From NCBI GenBank assembly GCA_030373045.1, contig JAUCPW010000003.1:1-64000 (forward strand): DNA of 64,000 nt, written 5' to 3'. A program made the position numbers and the translations under genes. Below, piece after piece: positions 35,216 to 44,577 of this stretch. Under the pieces are notes generated by a model. That model was given only the letters and a program-made list of their open reading frames with translations. It searched no databases and was not told where the DNA came from. The DNA is from Candidatus Fermentibacter sp. GTDB lineage: Bacteria > Fermentibacterota > Fermentibacteria > Fermentibacterales > Fermentibacteraceae. The stretch's first letter is position 1. Every line of letters starts with the position of its first letter.

Positions 35216-36428
35216 AACCGAGCCCCGTGACGGCTGCGACTGCGAGCCGCCTGTCGAAGCCCGCTGCCGCATCCACGACAGCCGAGCCTTCCTGCCTCGA
35301 TACCGAAACAGCCTTCACTCCCCGGACCGACAGGAGGGCTTCGCGCACCCTGCGCTCGCAGGAGCCGCACGACATCCCCCCGATCCTGAGCCTGAAGGAT
35401 GAGGTGGACCTCCTGGCGCTTCTCTCGGAGATGAGGGCGGACAGATCGGACCACGCGAGCCAGACTATCCCGGCGATCATCAGCAGGGCGGCGGCAGGCG
35501 GGAGCCAGTGCGGGATCAGATGCATGCCGTGAGTAGCCATGCCTGCAGCCGTGCCTTCGGAGATGACCCCGTCGAAAAGAAGCCCGGCCGCGAGGCTCAC
35601 GGCGCAGATCACCGTGATGTAGATCCAGAATACGCGCTTGCCCAGGAACTTCCTCACGGCGCCCATGGTGGCTGCGTTTGTGGCCGGGCCGCCCATGAGG
35701 AATACGATGGCCGCGCCGGGAGGGAAGCCCGCGGCGACCAGACCCGCGGCTATCGGTACGGATGCCGTGGAACAGACGTAGAGAGGGACCCCTACCGCGA
35801 GTGCGGCCAGCATGCCGAGCGGTCCGTGCAGCCAGGTCACGCCGGCCAGGCTGTCGGCGGGGATGAAGGTCGAGAGCAGGGCGGAGATCACTATGCCGAA
35901 CACGAGCCACCTGTAGAGGTCGCGGAAGATCACGCCGAACGCGTGCCCCCAGAACCGTGCGAAAACTCCCCTTCCGGCCTGCACGGCGCACGATTCGGCC
36001 GCGGAGGCGTCTGCAGAGGGAGCGGGGGCCTTGCGGAGATCGGTCAGAACTCCGCTCACCAGGCCCGCCAGGAAGGCCGAGACCATCTTCACCACGGCAA
36101 GCGGCCATCCCAGCATGCCTGCCGTGACGAGTATCGAATCGACCCCCGTCTGCGGAGTGGAGACGAGGAAGGCCGTAGTGGCGCCGGGCGATGCGCCGTC
36201 CCGCCTGAGCGACATCGCCGTGGGGATGACCCCGCACGAACAGAGGGGCAGGGGGACTCCCCAGAGCGAGGCCTTGAGCGTGCTGGAGAAACCGGGCCTG
36301 CCGAGGTGGCGGAAGATCCTGTCCTTCTTCACCAGCACGTGGAGGATCCCCGCGACGGCAAGGCCGAGCAGGAGGGAGGGCGCTATCTCGGTGGAGACCC
36401 TCCAGAGTTCCGCAGGAAACGTGGACAT
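35196..36428 (-). CDS. SO_0444/ArsP-like permease with C-terminal heavy-metal-associated domain
   Basis: 410 residues. Two sets of membrane helices (DUF318 permease) are joined by a cytoplasmic loop, with the membrane cysteines of PLCSCGVIPTA at 63 and 65 and the second-half motif PLYVCSTASVPIAAG. The last 65 residues are an HMA domain with the metal-binding GGMSCGSC (Cys354, Cys357). Families of this type export arsenicals, Cu or Zn. The fused HMA domain suggests thiol-mediated delivery of the metal. AGGAGG lies before the ATG. Confidence 0.88.
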   Translation of the reverse strand: MSTFPAELWRVSTEIAPSLLLGLAVAGILHVLVKKDRIFRHLGRPGFSSTLKASLWGVPLPLCSCGVIPTAMSLRRDGASPGATTAFLVSTPQTGVDSILVTAGMLGWPLAVVKMVSAFLAGLVSGVLTDLRKAPAPSADASAAESCAVQAGRGVFARFWGHAFGVIFRDLYRWLVFGIVISALLSTFIPADSLAGVTWLHGPLGMLAALAVGVPLYVCSTASVPIAAGLVAAGFPPGAAIVFLMGGPATNAATMGAVRKFLGKRVFWIYITVICAVSLAAGLLFDGVISEGTAAGMATHGMHLIPHWLPPAAALLMIAGIVWLAWSDLSALISERSARRSTSSFRLRIGGMSCGSCERRVREALLSVRGVKAVSVSRQEGSAVVDAAAGFDRRLAVAAVTGLGYEATAD

Positions 36429-36467
36429 CGAGCCTCCTGTCGTGTTGCCGGGGCAATACTGAAACAC

Positions 36468-36483
36468 TTGAACAAATATTCAA
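36468..36483. promoter_or_regulatory. ArsR/SmtB operator over the permease promoter
   Basis: TTGAACAAATATTCAA is an inverted repeat (TTGAA/TTCAA) matching the classic ArsR/SmtB operator core TGAACA...TTCA. On the reverse strand it overlaps a TTGAAT-17-AGTATT promoter 40-60 bases before the permease start, so bound repressor would block polymerase. Confidence 0.75.
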
Positions 36484-36598
36484 CTATCGAGCCGCGGTGA
36501 CAAGCCCCCCTGGATCGGGGTCGTGAGGCCGTGACGATACAGGGTCTCGAGCGGAGGGATGGAGTGCCCTGGACCGGCGGAGGCCTGCAGGATCATAA

Positions 36599-37465
36599 AT
36601 GCCCGACGGGGAGGACGGATTGAGGGAACTGGACGCGGAGACCATCGCCATGGCAGTGGAGGGGATGTGCAGGGAGGGTTCGACCTCTCCGGCTCCCGGG
36701 CTGGCGCCGGCTCTTGCAGATGCTCTGGCGCAGTGCCCGCCCGGTCCCTCCCGCGAGGTGCTCGCGATCTGCCTCGAGAACATCGACATCGCCTCCTCCT
36801 CCGGGCTTCCGCTCTGCCAGGACACTGGCGTGCCGGTCTTCCTGGCCGAGCTCGGTTCCGAAGTCACGATCAAGGGTGGTACGCTGGAGACCGCGATAGC
36901 GTCGGGCGTCTCGTCCGCCTGTCGTGCGGGCTTTCTGAGGCCCTCGATGGTCTCCGATCCCTTCGGATGCAGACTCAACACCGGCGATTCGACCCCTCCG
37001 GTAGTCCACCTCGGGATCGTGGAGGGCTCGTCCCTGCGCCTCGGGCTCGTGCTGCGGGGTGCAGGCACGGAGAACGCCAGCCGCGTCGCCATGCTCCCTC
37101 CACTTTCGGGTGCGGATGGAGTGGCGCGCTTCGTCGTGGATACGGTTGCCTCGCAGGGAGCCTTCGCGTGCCCGCCCCTCATCGTTTCGGTGGGAGTCGG
37201 CGGCAATCTGGAGACCTGCGCTCTGCTCGCGAAGAAGGGCCTGCTGAGGCCGTTCGGCGCCGGATCACCGGATCCGGCCTGCGCGGCTCTCGAGGAACGG
37301 CTCCTGAACCGGATCAATTCACTGGGGATCGGCCCGCAGGGCTTCGGCGGGCCGTGCACGGCACTCTCGGTGCGCGTGACATCGGCACCCTGCCACATGG
37401 CATCCCTGCCGGTGTGCGTCTGCATGGGCTGCCACGCCCTCCGCACGGCGGAGGCGATGCTTTGA
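36599..37465 (+). CDS. Class I fumarase, alpha subunit
   Basis: 288 residues. PLCQDTGVPVF with the first cluster cysteine and GIGPQGFGGPCTALSV are the conserved signatures of the iron-sulfur hydro-lyase alpha chain (fumarate/tartrate dehydratase family). The C-terminal CVCMGCHA is cysteine-rich. Together with the beta chain just downstream it interconverts fumarate and malate. ATG 36599 is taken; TTG 36620 has a stronger ribosome site (GGGGAGG) and is an alternative. Confidence 0.88.
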   Translation: MPDGEDGLRELDAETIAMAVEGMCREGSTSPAPGLAPALADALAQCPPGPSREVLAICLENIDIASSSGLPLCQDTGVPVFLAELGSEVTIKGGTLETAIASGVSSACRAGFLRPSMVSDPFGCRLNTGDSTPPVVHLGIVEGSSLRLGLVLRGAGTENASRVAMLPPLSGADGVARFVVDTVASQGAFACPPLIVSVGVGGNLETCALLAKKGLLRPFGAGSPDPACAALEERLLNRINSLGIGPQGFGGPCTALSVRVTSAPCHMASLPVCVCMGCHALRTAEAML

Positions 37466-38004
37466 CCGGGCGCAGGGTCGATCTCCGGAAGGATTCGGGC
37501 GATCTCCGCGAAGCCCGCGCCGGAGAGCTGCTTCTCCTGTCGGGCCCGCTCCTGGCCGCCAGGGACGCCGCCCAGGAGAGGCTGGCCGGGCTCGTTTCCG
37601 CCGGCGGGCAGCCGCCATTCCCCCTATCGGGTTCGGTCCTCTTCTACATGTCCCCCGCCCCCGGGCGGGGCGGGCTCGCCGTATCGTCGGCCGGACCCAC
37701 CACGTCCGCCCGCATGGACCGCCATCTCGCCATGCTCGCGGACCTGGGCGTGATCGCCACGATCGGCAAGGGTCCCAGGTCGGCCATGGCGGCGAAGCTC
37801 TGCGCGGAGCGCTCCATGCCCTATCTCGCCGCGGTGGGCGGGGCCGGGGCCTTCTACGCACGAAGGATCACGGGCTGTACGGTGCTCTGCTGGGAGGACC
37901 TCGGCCCGGAGGCCGTGCATCTGCTCGAAGTGACGGACTTCCCCGCGTTCGTGGGCATCTCCTCGGAGGGTGTCTCGATGTTCCCGGCGTCAGGCGGCGT
38001 GTGA
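37462..38004 (+). CDS. Class I fumarase, beta subunit
   Basis: 180 residues. GPLLAARDAAQERL, YMSPAPGRGGLAVSSAGPTTSARMD and GKGPRSA correspond to the swivelling beta chain that closes the substrate site. It starts with TTG in the stop codon of the alpha gene (TTGA) and overlaps the malic enzyme gene by GTGA, so the three are stoichiometrically coupled. Confidence 0.9.
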   Translation: MTGRRVDLRKDSGDLREARAGELLLLSGPLLAARDAAQERLAGLVSAGGQPPFPLSGSVLFYMSPAPGRGGLAVSSAGPTTSARMDRHLAMLADLGVIATIGKGPRSAMAAKLCAERSMPYLAAVGGAGAFYARRITGCTVLCWEDLGPEAVHLLEVTDFPAFVGISSEGVSMFPASGGV

Positions 38005-39314
38005 TGGACTGGACCGAACTCGATCGCCGACTCGCCGAGCTCGAGGCCCGGCTGCGGAGCGATCCGGCGGCCCTGGCCCGCGAGCGCACGAGACTGTTCA
38101 AGGAAACAGCCATCGCAGCCCACAGGGAATCCGCGGGGAAGGTGAAGACCGTGCCCTCCGTCCCCGTGCCCTCGCCCTCGTGGCTGGGCGTCTGGTACAC
38201 GCCGGGGGTGTCGGCCGTATCCCTCGCCATCCGGGACGATCCCGAAGCCTCGTTCGACCTTACCGGGCGCGGCAACAGGGTGGCGATAGTGACCGATTCC
38301 ACGAGGGTGCTCGGCGACGGCGACTGCGGGCCCGCCGGAGGCATGGGCGTCATGGAGGGCAAGGCCCTGCTGATGTCCCTTCTGGCAGGCATCGACGCAT
38401 GGCCGGTCTGCGCGGACACCCGCAGGCCCGACGGAACGGGCGATCCGGGGAAACTCGCAGCATTCGTCCGCGCCATGGTCCCCTCCGTCGGTGCGGTGAA
38501 CCTAGAGGACATCTCCCAGCCCAACTGCTACGAGGTGCTGGAGAAACTGCGCGATTCATGCGGCATCCCGGTTTGGCACGACGATGCCCAGGGCACCGCA
38601 TGCGTGGTCCTCGCGGCGATCGAGAACGCCCTCGCCATCACTGGCAGGAGGCTCCCGGACACCAGGTTCGTCCTCCTCGGAGCGGGGGCCGCCAACTCCA
38701 CGACGGCGAGGCTGCTGTTCGCCGCCGGTGCCGACCCCGCCCTGGTCGCGGTATTCGACGAGCACGGGCAGCTGTCGCCGGGCAGGACGGACTTCGAAGG
38801 GCCCGGCTGGGGCTGGCACAGGAAGCTTTGCGGGATGTCCGGACGACGCTTCGACTCGCCCCGCGAGGCCCTGGCCGGCTGCGACGTCCTGGTGGCTGCT
38901 TCCAGGCCCGGTCCCGGAGTTGTACCTGCGGAATGGATCAGTTGCATGGCCCGCGACCCGGTGGTCATCGCATGCGCCAATCCCGTGCCCGAGATCTATC
39001 CCGCCGAGGCGCTCGCGGCCGGGGCGGCAGTGGTGGCCACGGGCAGGGGCGACTTCCCCAACCAGGTCAACAATGCCCTCGCCTTCCCCGGAATCCTCAG
39101 GGGCGCACTCGACTGCCGGGCCAGCGCGATAAGCGACGGGATGGCCATCGCAGCCTCCACCGCCATCGCCGCCCTCGCCAGGGAGAGGGGGCTGTCGGCG
39201 GAGAGGATCGTCCCCGCCCTCGACGACCCCGGTCTCGTGAAGGCCGTGGCGGGTGCCGTCGTGTCACGTGCGGTGTCGGAGGGCCTGGCGCGGAAGCCGC
39301 TGCCCCCCGGCTGA
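38001..39314 (+). CDS. NAD(P)-dependent malic enzyme
   Basis: 437 residues. SVPVPSPSWLGVWYTPGVSAVS, the catalytic Lys in GGMGVMEGKALL, the metal motif VNLEDISQPNCYEV and HDDAQGTA are the family signatures; the Rossmann motif is VLLGAGAANST. It decarboxylates malate to pyruvate with reduction of NAD(P)+. Coupled to a fumarase, it lets the cell turn fumarate into pyruvate in one transcript. GTG 38001 overlaps the previous stop; ATG 38004 is equally possible. Confidence 0.92.
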   Translation: MMDWTELDRRLAELEARLRSDPAALARERTRLFKETAIAAHRESAGKVKTVPSVPVPSPSWLGVWYTPGVSAVSLAIRDDPEASFDLTGRGNRVAIVTDSTRVLGDGDCGPAGGMGVMEGKALLMSLLAGIDAWPVCADTRRPDGTGDPGKLAAFVRAMVPSVGAVNLEDISQPNCYEVLEKLRDSCGIPVWHDDAQGTACVVLAAIENALAITGRRLPDTRFVLLGAGAANSTTARLLFAAGADPALVAVFDEHGQLSPGRTDFEGPGWGWHRKLCGMSGRRFDSPREALAGCDVLVAASRPGPGVVPAEWISCMARDPVVIACANPVPEIYPAEALAAGAAVVATGRGDFPNQVNNALAFPGILRGALDCRASAISDGMAIAASTAIAALARERGLSAERIVPALDDPGLVKAVAGAVVSRAVSEGLARKPLPPG

Positions 39315-39317
39315 ATC

Positions 39318-39347
39318 CATCTGTTGACGCAAAAGTAGCCAGGCCCC
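39318..39347 (-). repeat. Solo end of the GGGGTCAGGCTACT repeat (reverse orientation)
   Basis: Read on the reverse strand this 30-base segment is GGGGCCTGGCTACTTTTGCG followed by TCAACAGATG. It matches the 30-base segment at 63010-63039 with about three differences, and shares its first half with the left ends of the 209-bp elements. It begins 4 bases after the malic enzyme stop. Confidence 0.75.
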
Positions 39348-39370
39348 GGTCGCTTTATTGGAGGTAATTC

Positions 39371-40528
39371 ATGGTTGATGGGAGAGCCTCCTCGTATCCT
39401 TCGATACTCTCTGTTCTGTTCCGCCTTTTTGCGGTCTCTGCATTGGTGATCCAGCCGGGATGCGGTGATGGAGATGCACCGGAGCCCGTCGACGCCCCCG
39501 GCGGGGTGCCGGCCATCTCCGATCTCGTGGTGGTCGACTCGATCGGTATCGAGCTGGGTGATTCCAACTACGTCTTCGGAGCGATCCTGGACGGCTGCTT
39601 CCTCTCGGACGGCCGGATAGCTCTCGTCGATGTCATCGAGCGGAGAGTCTCCGTCTTTTCGGGCGAGGGTGCTTTCGTGGGATCGGTGGGGCGGTCCGGT
39701 GGAGGGCCGGGCGAGTTCGCCGCGCCCTACACCATTGCACCGCTGTCGAATGGAGGTTTCGCCGTTTTGGATGTCCAGGCGGGGAAGATCGTCTTCTTCG
39801 ACTCCTGCCTCGTTCTGGAGCGCGAGATCACCGGGCTGCTGCCCATGGCGCCTTCTGCTCTCGGCTCGGGGCCGGAAGGCTCGGTGATCGGCAACAGGAT
39901 GAACTACTACTTCGAGGGCGATGCCCTTTACAGGGGTGCGGACATCTGCGCCTGGTCATGTTCGTCCGAACCGGACAGCGTCTATCTCGGCGACTATGCG
40001 ATGCATCCCGACACCGAGTACGACACTTTCAGCTTTGTGTCTTCCGAATCGGGTGCGCTCTATTGCACGCTCATCTCCCACGAGGAGTACAGGCTTCTCG
40101 GTCTGAGTGCGCCGGGAGACACGCTTTTCGCGGTCGACAGGCCCTGGCAGGAGACGCCGGTGACGGAGGAGGAACTGGAGGCAGCCAGACCATATCTCGT
40201 GATTCCCGGTCCGGGCAGCGAATCCACCAGCGAGGAGCTGTCAGCCGGCTGGGAGCCCGACCTGCTGCGGTATGCCGCCTTCATGTCCGGCTTCGATTCC
40301 GAACAGCGTCTCTGGATGCAATCGGGGAACGGCGAGACCGCATCGCAGGTCTTCGACCTCTACGACATGGCGGATGGCACCTTCATCCAGTCGGTTCGGA
40401 CCACTCTCCCTCCGATCGCTCGTTACTGGACCTTCGTGGTCAGCCCACAGGGCATAATCGGCTGGGATCACAACCCCTCCGACTATCCCAGGGTCTACAT
40501 CCTGGAGACCGTCCCGGGGGTCCGCTGA
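39371..40528 (+). CDS. Secreted 6-bladed beta-propeller (NHL-like) protein
   Basis: 385 residues. A hydrophobic leader (about 10-30) ends near a Cys-Gly, so it is exported, although the lipobox is imperfect (QPGC). The body has repeated blades of the BACON/NHL type, for example FSGEGAFVGSVGRSGGGPGEFAAPYTIAPL, typical of the 6-bladed beta-propeller proteins common in Bacteroidetes-like genomes. Function is unknown; probably periplasmic or surface ligand binding. GGAGG precedes ATG 39371. Confidence 0.75.
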   Translation: MVDGRASSYPSILSVLFRLFAVSALVIQPGCGDGDAPEPVDAPGGVPAISDLVVVDSIGIELGDSNYVFGAILDGCFLSDGRIALVDVIERRVSVFSGEGAFVGSVGRSGGGPGEFAAPYTIAPLSNGGFAVLDVQAGKIVFFDSCLVLEREITGLLPMAPSALGSGPEGSVIGNRMNYYFEGDALYRGADICAWSCSSEPDSVYLGDYAMHPDTEYDTFSFVSSESGALYCTLISHEEYRLLGLSAPGDTLFAVDRPWQETPVTEEELEAARPYLVIPGPGSESTSEELSAGWEPDLLRYAAFMSGFDSEQRLWMQSGNGETASQVFDLYDMADGTFIQSVRTTLPPIARYWTFVVSPQGIIGWDHNPSDYPRVYILETVPGVR

Positions 40529-40605
40529 CGAAATCCATCCTTCGATACTGTTGCCCAGGCTGAAATGGCCGGGCAAGGGCTTGCCCCGGTCTGGCGTGAA
40601 ACGTA

Positions 40606-40628
40606 TGATTCAATCATCTGATTGATCA
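40606..40628. promoter_or_regulatory. Palindromic site upstream of the TonB receptor
   Basis: An imperfect 23-base palindrome (arms TGATTCAATCA and TGATTGATCA, one base offset) lies 22 bases before the receptor start, the kind of position used by a repressor. No regulator gene adjoins it. Confidence 0.4.
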
Positions 40629-40649
40629 ACACAACGCCCCGGAGGCATC

Positions 40650-42923
40650 ATGAAGGCTCTCCTGCTCATCCTGTCTGCCAGCGCCATGTCGACCGCCGCC
40701 GGAGAACTCCCCGGCGGGATCGCCGGCACGGTGCGCGACGCCGCCACTCTCTATCCGATCGTCGGAGCCACGGTCATGCTGGCAGGCACAGGCACAGGGA
40801 CCATGACGGACGCCTCGGGCTTCTATCGGATCGAAGACGTGCAGGCAGGCTCGTACACCGTGAATGCATCCTGCGTCGGCTATGCCGTTCTCGCGGTGAC
40901 GGACGCGATCGTCCGCCCCGGCAGGACCACCGACGTGGACTTCGACCTCGGGGTTTCGGCAACGGGCAGCACGACGATAACGGTGAGACCGGACTACTTT
41001 CCGGAGGCATCATCCTCCTCGTCCGGCGGGTCGTCCCTGTCGGGCGAGCAGGTGAGGCGTGCGCCGGGTTCCGCGGGCGACGTCGTCCGCGTGATCACCA
41101 GCCTGCCCTCCGTGGCGAAGTTCGACGACCAGTACAACGGCCTGGCGGTGCGCGGCGGCAATCCATCGGAAACCGGCTTCTACATCGACGGACTCGAGAT
41201 GGCCAACATCAACCACTTCCCGCGCCAGGGCACCACCGGGGGAGGCCTTGGCATGGTGAATGTCGATCTCCTCGAGAACGTCACGTTCATGGCCGGGGGT
41301 TTCCCGTCCTGCTTCGGCGGCAGGCTGTCCTCGGTGATGGAACTGGAGCTTCGCGAGGGCGCACGGGATGGGTTCGAGGGCCAGCTCGACTTCGGCATGT
41401 CCGGCATCGGAGGCGTGGCCGAGGGCCCCCTGGACGGCGGGCGCGGATCCTGGCTCGCCTGTGCGCGGCACAGCTGGATAGACCTGCTCGTGGACATAGC
41501 GGACATCCCGACGGTAGCGAGCTACTCCGACTTCGCCTCGAAACTGGTGTACGATCTGTCCCCGGGGAACACGCTGTCGTTCGTGGGCGCCGGAGCCGTC
41601 GACCACTCCGACTACACACGCGACCAGGCATGGGACGACGGGAATCCTGATTACGGCGTCACGGACTCATGGAACGCTACTGCGGGTGCATCACTGCGCA
41701 CGCTCTGGGGCGGAGGGAACGGCTACACGACCACGTCCCTCTCGGCCCAGGGCATCAGCTACGGCGGTGACTACGGCCGGACCAGCACCGGCAGTCCGCT
41801 GGCAATACAGAACTCCGTCGAGAGTTCGCTCTGGCTGAGAAGTGCGAGTACCTGGCTCGCCGGGGGAGGGGTGAGCATCGGCTTCGGCGCGGAGGGCGGA
41901 TACTCGTCGGACACTTTCGACAACTGGTTTGCCCCTGACACGAGTTATACCGGCGAACCGCTTCCAGGTCTCGACCTGGAGACCGACAGGGAGGAGACGG
42001 ACTACGGGCTGTTCGCGGATGCCTCCGTTCCTCTGCTGTCCGGGCTGACCGCCACTGCCGGCTCGAGGCTGGACCGCTCGGGGGATGGCTGCGGCCTGTC
42101 GCCCAGGGGATCCCTCAGATGCGAACTCACCGATCGGACGGCCGTAACGGCTGCGGGCGGGATCTACAGGCAGGATCTGCCATCGGATCTCGTGGCGAGG
42201 GGCGGCATCTTCGAGGACCTCGAGGGCCCTTCGGCGGTACACTATGTGCTCGGCTTCTCGCACCTCATACAGGACGAAACGAGATTTACGGTCGAACTCT
42301 ACGACAAGGAGTACTCCGACCTGCCCTTCGATCCCACCCAGCCTGGTTTCGCTATCCTCGACGGCCTCGGCAGCGAGCAGAACCTCTACTCGTTCGACAC
42401 GCTCGCCACTGGCGGCGTGGCCCGGTCCCTCGGGCTCGAACTGCTCGTCGAGAAGAAACTCGTGAGCGGCGTGTACGGCATCCTGGCCGGATCGTGGTCG
42501 ACGGCGAGGTACAGGAATCCGGGCGAGCCCTGGCGCGACAGGATCTACGACAACCGCTTCACCTTCACCGCCGAGGGCGGCTACAAGCCGAACAGCAACT
42601 GGGAGTTCAGCGCGAGGTGGGTCTACGCTGGCGGAAGGCCTTACACGCCGCTTGACCTGGAGGCTTCGGCCCTCTACAACCGCACGATCCTCGACGAAAC
42701 GAGGATCAACGGGGAGAGGCTTCCTTCCTTCCATTCCCTGAACATCCGGGCGGACCGCCGCTTCGCGTTCGAGGGTTCGAACCTCGTGGCCTACGCATCG
42801 CTGTGGAACGCATATGCGAGGCGCAACATCGCCACGGTCTACTGGAACGAGATCGAGCATCATCCCGACGAGATCCTCCAGTGGGGGATCATGCCGGTCC
42901 TCGGCCTCGAGTACGAGTTCTGA
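40650..42923 (+). CDS. TonB-dependent outer-membrane receptor
   Basis: 757 residues. Signal peptide (1-18), an N-terminal carboxypeptidase-regulatory-like beta domain (GIAGTVRDAATLYPIVGATV to about 105), a plug domain (RVITSLPSVAKFDDQYNGLAVRGGNPSETGFYIDGLEM, about 140-240) and a beta-barrel ending in the terminal Phe (GLEYEF). It belongs to the SusC-like/CarboxypepD_reg branch common in FCB bacteria and imports or exports an unknown substrate using TonB energy. No SusD partner or TonB is adjacent. GGAGG lies before ATG 40650. Confidence 0.93.
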   Translation: MKALLLILSASAMSTAAGELPGGIAGTVRDAATLYPIVGATVMLAGTGTGTMTDASGFYRIEDVQAGSYTVNASCVGYAVLAVTDAIVRPGRTTDVDFDLGVSATGSTTITVRPDYFPEASSSSSGGSSLSGEQVRRAPGSAGDVVRVITSLPSVAKFDDQYNGLAVRGGNPSETGFYIDGLEMANINHFPRQGTTGGGLGMVNVDLLENVTFMAGGFPSCFGGRLSSVMELELREGARDGFEGQLDFGMSGIGGVAEGPLDGGRGSWLACARHSWIDLLVDIADIPTVASYSDFASKLVYDLSPGNTLSFVGAGAVDHSDYTRDQAWDDGNPDYGVTDSWNATAGASLRTLWGGGNGYTTTSLSAQGISYGGDYGRTSTGSPLAIQNSVESSLWLRSASTWLAGGGVSIGFGAEGGYSSDTFDNWFAPDTSYTGEPLPGLDLETDREETDYGLFADASVPLLSGLTATAGSRLDRSGDGCGLSPRGSLRCELTDRTAVTAAGGIYRQDLPSDLVARGGIFEDLEGPSAVHYVLGFSHLIQDETRFTVELYDKEYSDLPFDPTQPGFAILDGLGSEQNLYSFDTLATGGVARSLGLELLVEKKLVSGVYGILAGSWSTARYRNPGEPWRDRIYDNRFTFTAEGGYKPNSNWEFSARWVYAGGRPYTPLDLEASALYNRTILDETRINGERLPSFHSLNIRADRRFAFEGSNLVAYASLWNAYARRNIATVYWNEIEHHPDEILQWGIMPVLGLEYEF

Positions 42924-43114
42924 CCGGCCGATTCCTGGTTTCAGATCCTTCAGATGCAATGGTATCTCATTGAATAACAACCTTATAACGCTTGCGCTGG
43001 GATGCTTATCCAATATGCCCGGCCGTGATCGGAATCGGTCCGCTCTCGCTGACCGTCTCTGACCGGTGCCCGGGTGACCACGCGACCGTGACCGGGGTCA
43101 TGACCGGGATGACC

Positions 43115-43323
43115 GGGGTCAGGCTACTCGTGAAAAGCCGCAGGCAACTCCTTCTTCGAGCTATTCTGCCTGGTTCTCGTTATTGTGAACTGTCGGAGAT
43201 GATGGTTTGGAGAGTGTCTGCGAACAGCAGTATTATTCAAGGGATAACCTGTAAAATGACTTTGGCTGCAACCTTCGGTAACGCTTGATATTACAGAGGC
43301 GGTTTCGGGAGTAGTCTGACCCC
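43115..43323 (+). repeat. 209-bp structured element, copy 1
   Basis: Starts with GGGGTCAGGCTACTC (43115-43129) and ends with GAGTAGTCTGACCCC (43309-43323). The core ATAACCTGTAAAATG is at 43244-43258, and the right arm from the core base GG to the end is 82 bases. An extra partial left end (GACCGGGGTCATGACC, 43091-43106) lies 22 bases upstream. It ends 1 base before the GGAGG ribosome site of the isochorismatase gene. It occupies the second half of a 411-base gap in which I see no gene; the first half (42924-43114) holds only low-information sequence with several GACCGGG repeats. Confidence 0.85.
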
Positions 43324-43334
43324 GGAGGTGGCCT

Positions 43335-43880
43335 GTGGTTGCACTCCTGCTGATCGACATCCAGAACGACTACTTCCCGGGAGGCGCGATGGAGGTGCCG
43401 GATGCGGAGACAGTCGCCGAGAAGGCCTCGGGGATGGTCGCAACCTTCAGGGAGAAGTCTCTGCCCGTGATCCATATACAGCATATCGCCGCTCGCCGCG
43501 GGGCGAGGTTCCTCCTGCCGGGCACGCATGGAGCGGAGATACATGTCTCGGTCGCACCGGCTCCGGGCGAACCGGTGTTCCAGAAGCACTTTCCAAGCGC
43601 CTTCCATCAGACGCCTCTGCTGGATCACCTGAGGGGCAGTGGCCTGTCGAGGCTCGTCATCGCCGGGATGATGACCCAGATGTGCATCGACTCGACAGTC
43701 CGTGCAGCCCAAGACCTGGGTTTCCGCAGTTCGCTCGCCAGCGACGCCTGCGCCGCCCGGCCGATGTCCTTCGGCGGAGTCACGGTGTCCGCCGACAGCG
43801 TCCAGGCAGCCTTTCTTTCCGCACTGGACGGTCTTTTCGCGAAGGTCGCCCCGGCAGGCGAACTGATCGCCGGTCTCTGA
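43335..43880 (+). CDS. Isochorismatase-family cysteine hydrolase
   Basis: 181 residues. The triad of the family is visible: Asp in LLIDIQNDYF, Lys in FQKHFPSAF, and Cys in GMMTQMCIDSTVRAA. Members hydrolyse amides such as nicotinamide, biuret or N-carbamoylsarcosine; the substrate is unknown. GTG start with GGAGG 6 bases upstream; this ribosome site abuts the end of the 209-bp element, so element and gene are physically joined. Confidence 0.9.
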   Translation: MVALLLIDIQNDYFPGGAMEVPDAETVAEKASGMVATFREKSLPVIHIQHIAARRGARFLLPGTHGAEIHVSVAPAPGEPVFQKHFPSAFHQTPLLDHLRGSGLSRLVIAGMMTQMCIDSTVRAAQDLGFRSSLASDACAARPMSFGGVTVSADSVQAAFLSALDGLFAKVAPAGELIAGL

Positions 43881-44184
43881 TCCATCGCAGCGTAGACAGC
43901 AGAGTTTCATTTCACGTCGTCGCCGGTGGATCGGTCGGCCACCGGTGGCTATAGGATGCAGCTGAGCTCTGACAGGGATCTGGCTCTCGATGAGATTCCG
44001 GCTGCGACAGCGGACGTGCATATTCGAAGCCTGGGACGGGTTGCCGACGCTCATGGAAACATCGGTTTCCCCTGTAGGTCGCGGTGTCGCCTATCTGTCG
44101 GAAACGACCCGTCCATCCTTGATCATTGAAATGCCGGTGGATGTCAGAATACCGAACAATGCTCCGGCAGCACACCCCGGAGGA

Positions 44185-44577
44185 ATGATGCCGATATCGA
44201 AGAGCGGCAGCGCGCTGATCGCCGGGGTGAAGGCCTCCCGGCTGGGCAGGATCGTGTCCGGAGATGCGGTGGAGAGGATGAACAGGGCCGTCGGAGGCGC
44301 ATGGATCGGGGGAAGGCTCAGCGTCTCCGGGGGTGACCTGGTCTTCTCGCCATCCTGGCTGGACCGGCGCCTGCACGAAGGTCTCGCCGACATCACGATC
44401 CACCTGTCCTCGGTGAAGACCGTGCAGGCAGCCAGGGATCGTGCATCGGGAGCGATCGTCATCGACCTCGAAGGCGGCCGCTTCTGCTTCAGATGCAGTG
44501 GCGCCGAGAGTGCCGCCGAAGAGTTTGCGAAGATTGTCGACGATGCCAGCCGGGCGTCCAGGGATGATGCTGTGTGA
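44185..44577 (+). CDS. Small protein with GRAM/PH-like pattern
   Basis: 130 residues. The central beta-rich stretch RLSVSGGDLVFSPSWLDRRLHEG ... DITIHLSSVKTVQA ... GRFCFRCSG resembles GRAM/PH-like domains, which bind lipids or proteins; no signal peptide. Assignment is by pattern only. GGAGG lies before the start (ATG 44185 or 44188). It overlaps the GNAT gene downstream by GTGA. The 300 bases before it contain no gene. Confidence 0.55.
   Translation: MMPISKSGSALIAGVKASRLGRIVSGDAVERMNRAVGGAWIGGRLSVSGGDLVFSPSWLDRRLHEGLADITIHLSSVKTVQAARDRASGAIVIDLEGGRFCFRCSGAESAAEEFAKIVDDASRASRDDAV

Noticed and set aside
43244-43258. TAAAAT inside the core as a -10 promoter box
   Set aside because: The box is good but no consistent -35 hexamer lies 16-18 bases upstream in the four copies; kept only as an idea to test by transcript mapping.
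43881-44184. Possible small gene in the 304-base gap before the GRAM-like gene
   Set aside because: Short open frames exist on both strands, but none has a ribosome site or protein-like composition.
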